DNA of 64,000 nucleotides from NCBI GenBank assembly GCA_026390735.1, contig JAPLFJ010000008.1, positions 1 to 64,000 on the forward strand, in the 5' to 3' direction. The stretch comes from Ignavibacteriota bacterium (lineage in GTDB: Bacteria > Bacteroidota > Ignavibacteria > Tepidaquicellales > Tepidaquicellaceae). Shown piece after piece: positions 61,827-64,000 of this stretch. Under the pieces are notes generated by a model. It saw only the letters and a program-made list of their open reading frames with translations, searched no databases and had not been told where the DNA came from. Both the position numbers and the translations under genes were made by a program. Each line of letters opens with the position of its first letter. Position 1 is the stretch's first letter.

Positions 61827-64000
61827 TTGAGAAAGATTCTCTTCATATTGCTGCTTCTTATGGTTTCGGGGTTTGCGCATTCGCAGACTGATTCTTCAAA
61901 GTTGAAGGATTCTTTAAGTGTGAAGGATTCCGTTAAAGCAGCACTTGATTCCACTAAGTTTGCAAAATCTGATATTGATGAGATAATAAATTATTCGGCT
62001 GCTGATTCCGTGGTCTTTGAACTGGCAACTAATAAGATGTATTTGTACAATGATGCTGAAGTGACGTATAAAGACCTGAAACTGAATTCTGGTATTATTA
62101 TCGTCGACAGGGGAACTCAGATTCTTGAAGCGATAGGTCTGACAGTGGATTCTGCAGGTATAAGTAAAGTGATGCAGGCGCCGCTGATGAATCAGGGGAA
62201 AGATAAGTTCGAGGGGTCTAAACTTACCTACAGTTTCAGAAGTCAGCGCGGGACGATTTCTATGGGGTATTCCGATGCTGATGTGGGATATTATTTTGGA
62301 GAGAAGATTAAAAAGGTGCTGCCCGATTTACTTTTTATTAAGAACGGGCTTTATACTACTTCTACTGATAAAGTTGATCCTGAATATTATTTCTTTTCGC
62401 CAAAGATGAAATTGATTCCGAATGATAAGATTATTGCTCAGTCGGTTTTTCTTTATATAGAGGGTGTGCCTGTTTTCTGGATTCCGTTTATTGTGTTGCC
62501 GAATAAGTCGGGAAGGAGTTCAGGGCTTATTGTTCCGAGTTATGGTAATGATAATAATTATGGGATATATATTGCAAATGCGGGATACTTCTGGGCAATT
62601 AATGATTATACTGATTTGGCTGCTAAGGCAACTTTGTTTTCTAAGGGGAGGTACGATTTTTCGTCGAGGTTCAGGTATGTGAAGAAGTATATGTATAATG
62701 GTGAGTTTAATGCAGGGTATTCGCTGATAAATAAGGGTGAGCCGAAGGATGTGGATAAGATTACTTCGAATCAGTGGATTGTGAGTTTGAATCATAATCA
62801 GAAGATTAATCCGACGACTTCGCTTTCGGGGAATCTGACGTTTGTGAGCGGTAAGAGTTATTATGATAATTCTACTAACGCTTTGCCTGATTTGCTGAGG
62901 CAGAATGTGGTTTCGAATTTGACGTTTTCGAAGTTTTGGGAGGATTCTCCGTTGTCGTTTTCGGCGAATTATTACAGAGACCAGAATTTGCAGACGGGTG
63001 ATTTGAATGAGAGGCTTCCTTCGGTTAGTTTTAATGTTTCGGAGACTTATCCTTTCAGGAAGGATTTTGCATCGAGCGAGCAGAAGTTGTATGAGTATTT
63101 TTCGTTTTCGTATAGTGGTAGTTTGCTGAATAACAGGACAAAGGTTTCATCTGTGAATAATGGTGAGTTGGTTTCGAATGCGGGTGTGGTGAACAGGGTG
63201 GGGTTGAATTTTACTCCGACGTTTAAGTATTTTAATGTTAGACCTTATTTTAGTTATACGGAGTTGTGGTATAATAAGTATATTACGAGGAGTATGAATG
63301 CGGCTGATTCTGTTGTGAATACGAATGAGGTGGATGCTTTTAAGGCGGTGAGGTATTTTAATATGGGGGTTTCGCTGAATACGAAGCTGATTGGGATTTT
63401 TACTCCCAAGATTTTTAATGTGACAGGGATTAAGCATACTATTACGCCGAGTGTGACTTATAATTTTACACCTGATTTTTCTGACCCGAAATGGGGTTAT
63501 TATGGGACGTTCAATGATGTTTATGGCAGGACAGTAAAGTATTCGTATTATGAGAGGGGGATTTTTGGCTCGGCTCCCGCGGGAGAAAATCAGTCGGTGG
63601 GTTTTGCACTTGGGAATTTGTTTGAGATGAAGACAAGGACTAATGATACGACGGAGAATAAGTTTCAGTTGTTTAATATTAATGCTGGGTTGAATTATAA
63701 TTTTGCGGCTGATTCGCTGAAGTGGTCTGAGTTGTTTACGGACTTCAGGACGCAGATTGGCGGGTTTCTGAATTTTGGAGGGAGTGCGAGTTTTAATCTG
63801 TATGCGTTTGATGATGCTACTGAGAGAAGAGTGAATAAATTTTTGTTCAGCGAGAAGGGAAAGCTTTTTGATTTGTCGACTTTTAATGTGAATGTTTCTA
63901 CTTCTTATAATTTTGGTTTTAGTAATAGCGGTGAGGTGAGGAAGGAAAAGGATAATAGTGATTCATTGAAGATAGAGAAGCCGACTTACCGTTCGGCGTT
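61827..64000 (+). CDS. lptD: LptD-family outer membrane LPS assembly protein (truncated by window end)
   Basis: An open frame from TTG at 61827 to the window edge: 724 complete codons, continuing beyond. A signal peptide (residues 1-~20, LRKILFILLLLMVSGFAHSQ) is followed by an OstA-like beta-jellyroll region (VFELATNKMYLYNDAEVTYK, YFFGEKIKK) and VFWIPFIVLPNKSGRSSGLI, the PxFWxP hallmark of LptD. A long barrel rich in aromatic strands follows (YNFTPDFSDPKWGYY, and so on). The start is a TTG 3 bp after the previous stop; an ATG at 61860 is inside the signal. LptD inserts lipopolysaccharide in the outer leaflet. The frame is unbroken. Confidence 0.9.
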   Translation, partial: MRKILFILLLLMVSGFAHSQTDSSKLKDSLSVKDSVKAALDSTKFAKSDIDEIINYSAADSVVFELATNKMYLYNDAEVTYKDLKLNSGIIIVDRGTQILEAIGLTVDSAGISKVMQAPLMNQGKDKFEGSKLTYSFRSQRGTISMGYSDADVGYYFGEKIKKVLPDLLFIKNGLYTTSTDKVDPEYYFFSPKMKLIPNDKIIAQSVFLYIEGVPVFWIPFIVLPNKSGRSSGLIVPSYGNDNNYGIYIANAGYFWAINDYTDLAAKATLFSKGRYDFSSRFRYVKKYMYNGEFNAGYSLINKGEPKDVDKITSNQWIVSLNHNQKINPTTSLSGNLTFVSGKSYYDNSTNALPDLLRQNVVSNLTFSKFWEDSPLSFSANYYRDQNLQTGDLNERLPSVSFNVSETYPFRKDFASSEQKLYEYFSFSYSGSLLNNRTKVSSVNNGELVSNAGVVNRVGLNFTPTFKYFNVRPYFSYTELWYNKYITRSMNAADSVVNTNEVDAFKAVRYFNMGVSLNTKLIGIFTPKIFNVTGIKHTITPSVTYNFTPDFSDPKWGYYGTFNDVYGRTVKYSYYERGIFGSAPAGENQSVGFALGNLFEMKTRTNDTTENKFQLFNINAGLNYNFAADSLKWSELFTDFRTQIGGFLNFGGSASFNLYAFDDATERRVNKFLFSEKGKLFDLSTFNVNVSTSYNFGFSNSGEVRKEKDNSDSLKIEKPTYRSA

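Overview
The window looks like a chromosomal segment from a Gram-negative member of the Bacteroidetes/Chlorobi assemblage, most likely class Ignavibacteria (inference). Five large secreted proteins end in a type A sorting domain of the type IX secretion system (T9SS) with the YPNPFNP signature. The segment is AT-rich, encodes an LptD-type outer membrane protein and Wzi-like and other barrels, and carries a trimeric [FeFe] hydrogenase typical of fermentative anaerobes.

Layout. 1-23,500 is an accessory surface-protein region. It holds three very large T9SS cargo genes (1518, 3209 and 1269 aa) whose last ~270 bp are nearly the same DNA, a SET-domain methyltransferase, an unrecognised helical protein, and long spacers full of short repeats. 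Four spacers carry a ~62-nt two-hairpin leader element. The giant 3209-aa gene instead has a sigma-54-type -24/-12 promoter with upstream inverted-repeat sites. 23,500-33,300 is a hydrogen and redox-signalling island: a receiver-PAS-kinase, a lone receiver, a histidine kinase built on a hydrogenase-like domain, and HydA-HydB-HydC of an electron-bifurcating-type [FeFe] hydrogenase, all on the minus strand; a second receiver and a second NuoE-like protein lie divergently. 33,300-42,700 holds a formyltransferase-fold protein, a membrane protein, penicillin acylase, RsmA/KsgA and Mfd. 43,000-49,500 has two more T9SS cargo proteins (Asp-box propeller; Omp28-like), a Wzi-like barrel, a bacterial PH-domain protein and a 49-aa membrane peptide. 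49,500-56,000 (mostly minus) has a LytTR regulator, OsmC, tRNA-Ser(GGA), a small barrel, a DUF218 protein, DedA and UvrD/PcrA. 56,188 to the end (plus) runs rlmN, adk, a STAS protein, a TolQ/ExbB-ExbD-ExbD proton channel set, two TPM-domain proteins and a truncated lptD.

How the parts fit. The T9SS cargo, Wzi-like barrel, LptD and Tol/Exb proteins all concern the cell surface. HydABC would couple H2 to NAD(H) and ferredoxin, and the neighbouring hydrogenase-like kinase and receivers are plausible sensors of that metabolism (inference).

The most unusual content is in the spacers. The leader element has stem-preserving base changes, and its first hairpin exposes a CCCTT loop complementary to the AAGGG-type ribosome-binding site of three downstream genes. 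Heptanucleotide tandem repeats occur in spacers and, in frame, at the same place in all three paralogous cargo genes. A 14-bp tandem repeat begins inside a stop codon region. A compact GC-rich MITE-like element and an orphan copy of a cargo-gene 3' end are also present. No CRISPR array, transposase gene or rRNA gene was seen.
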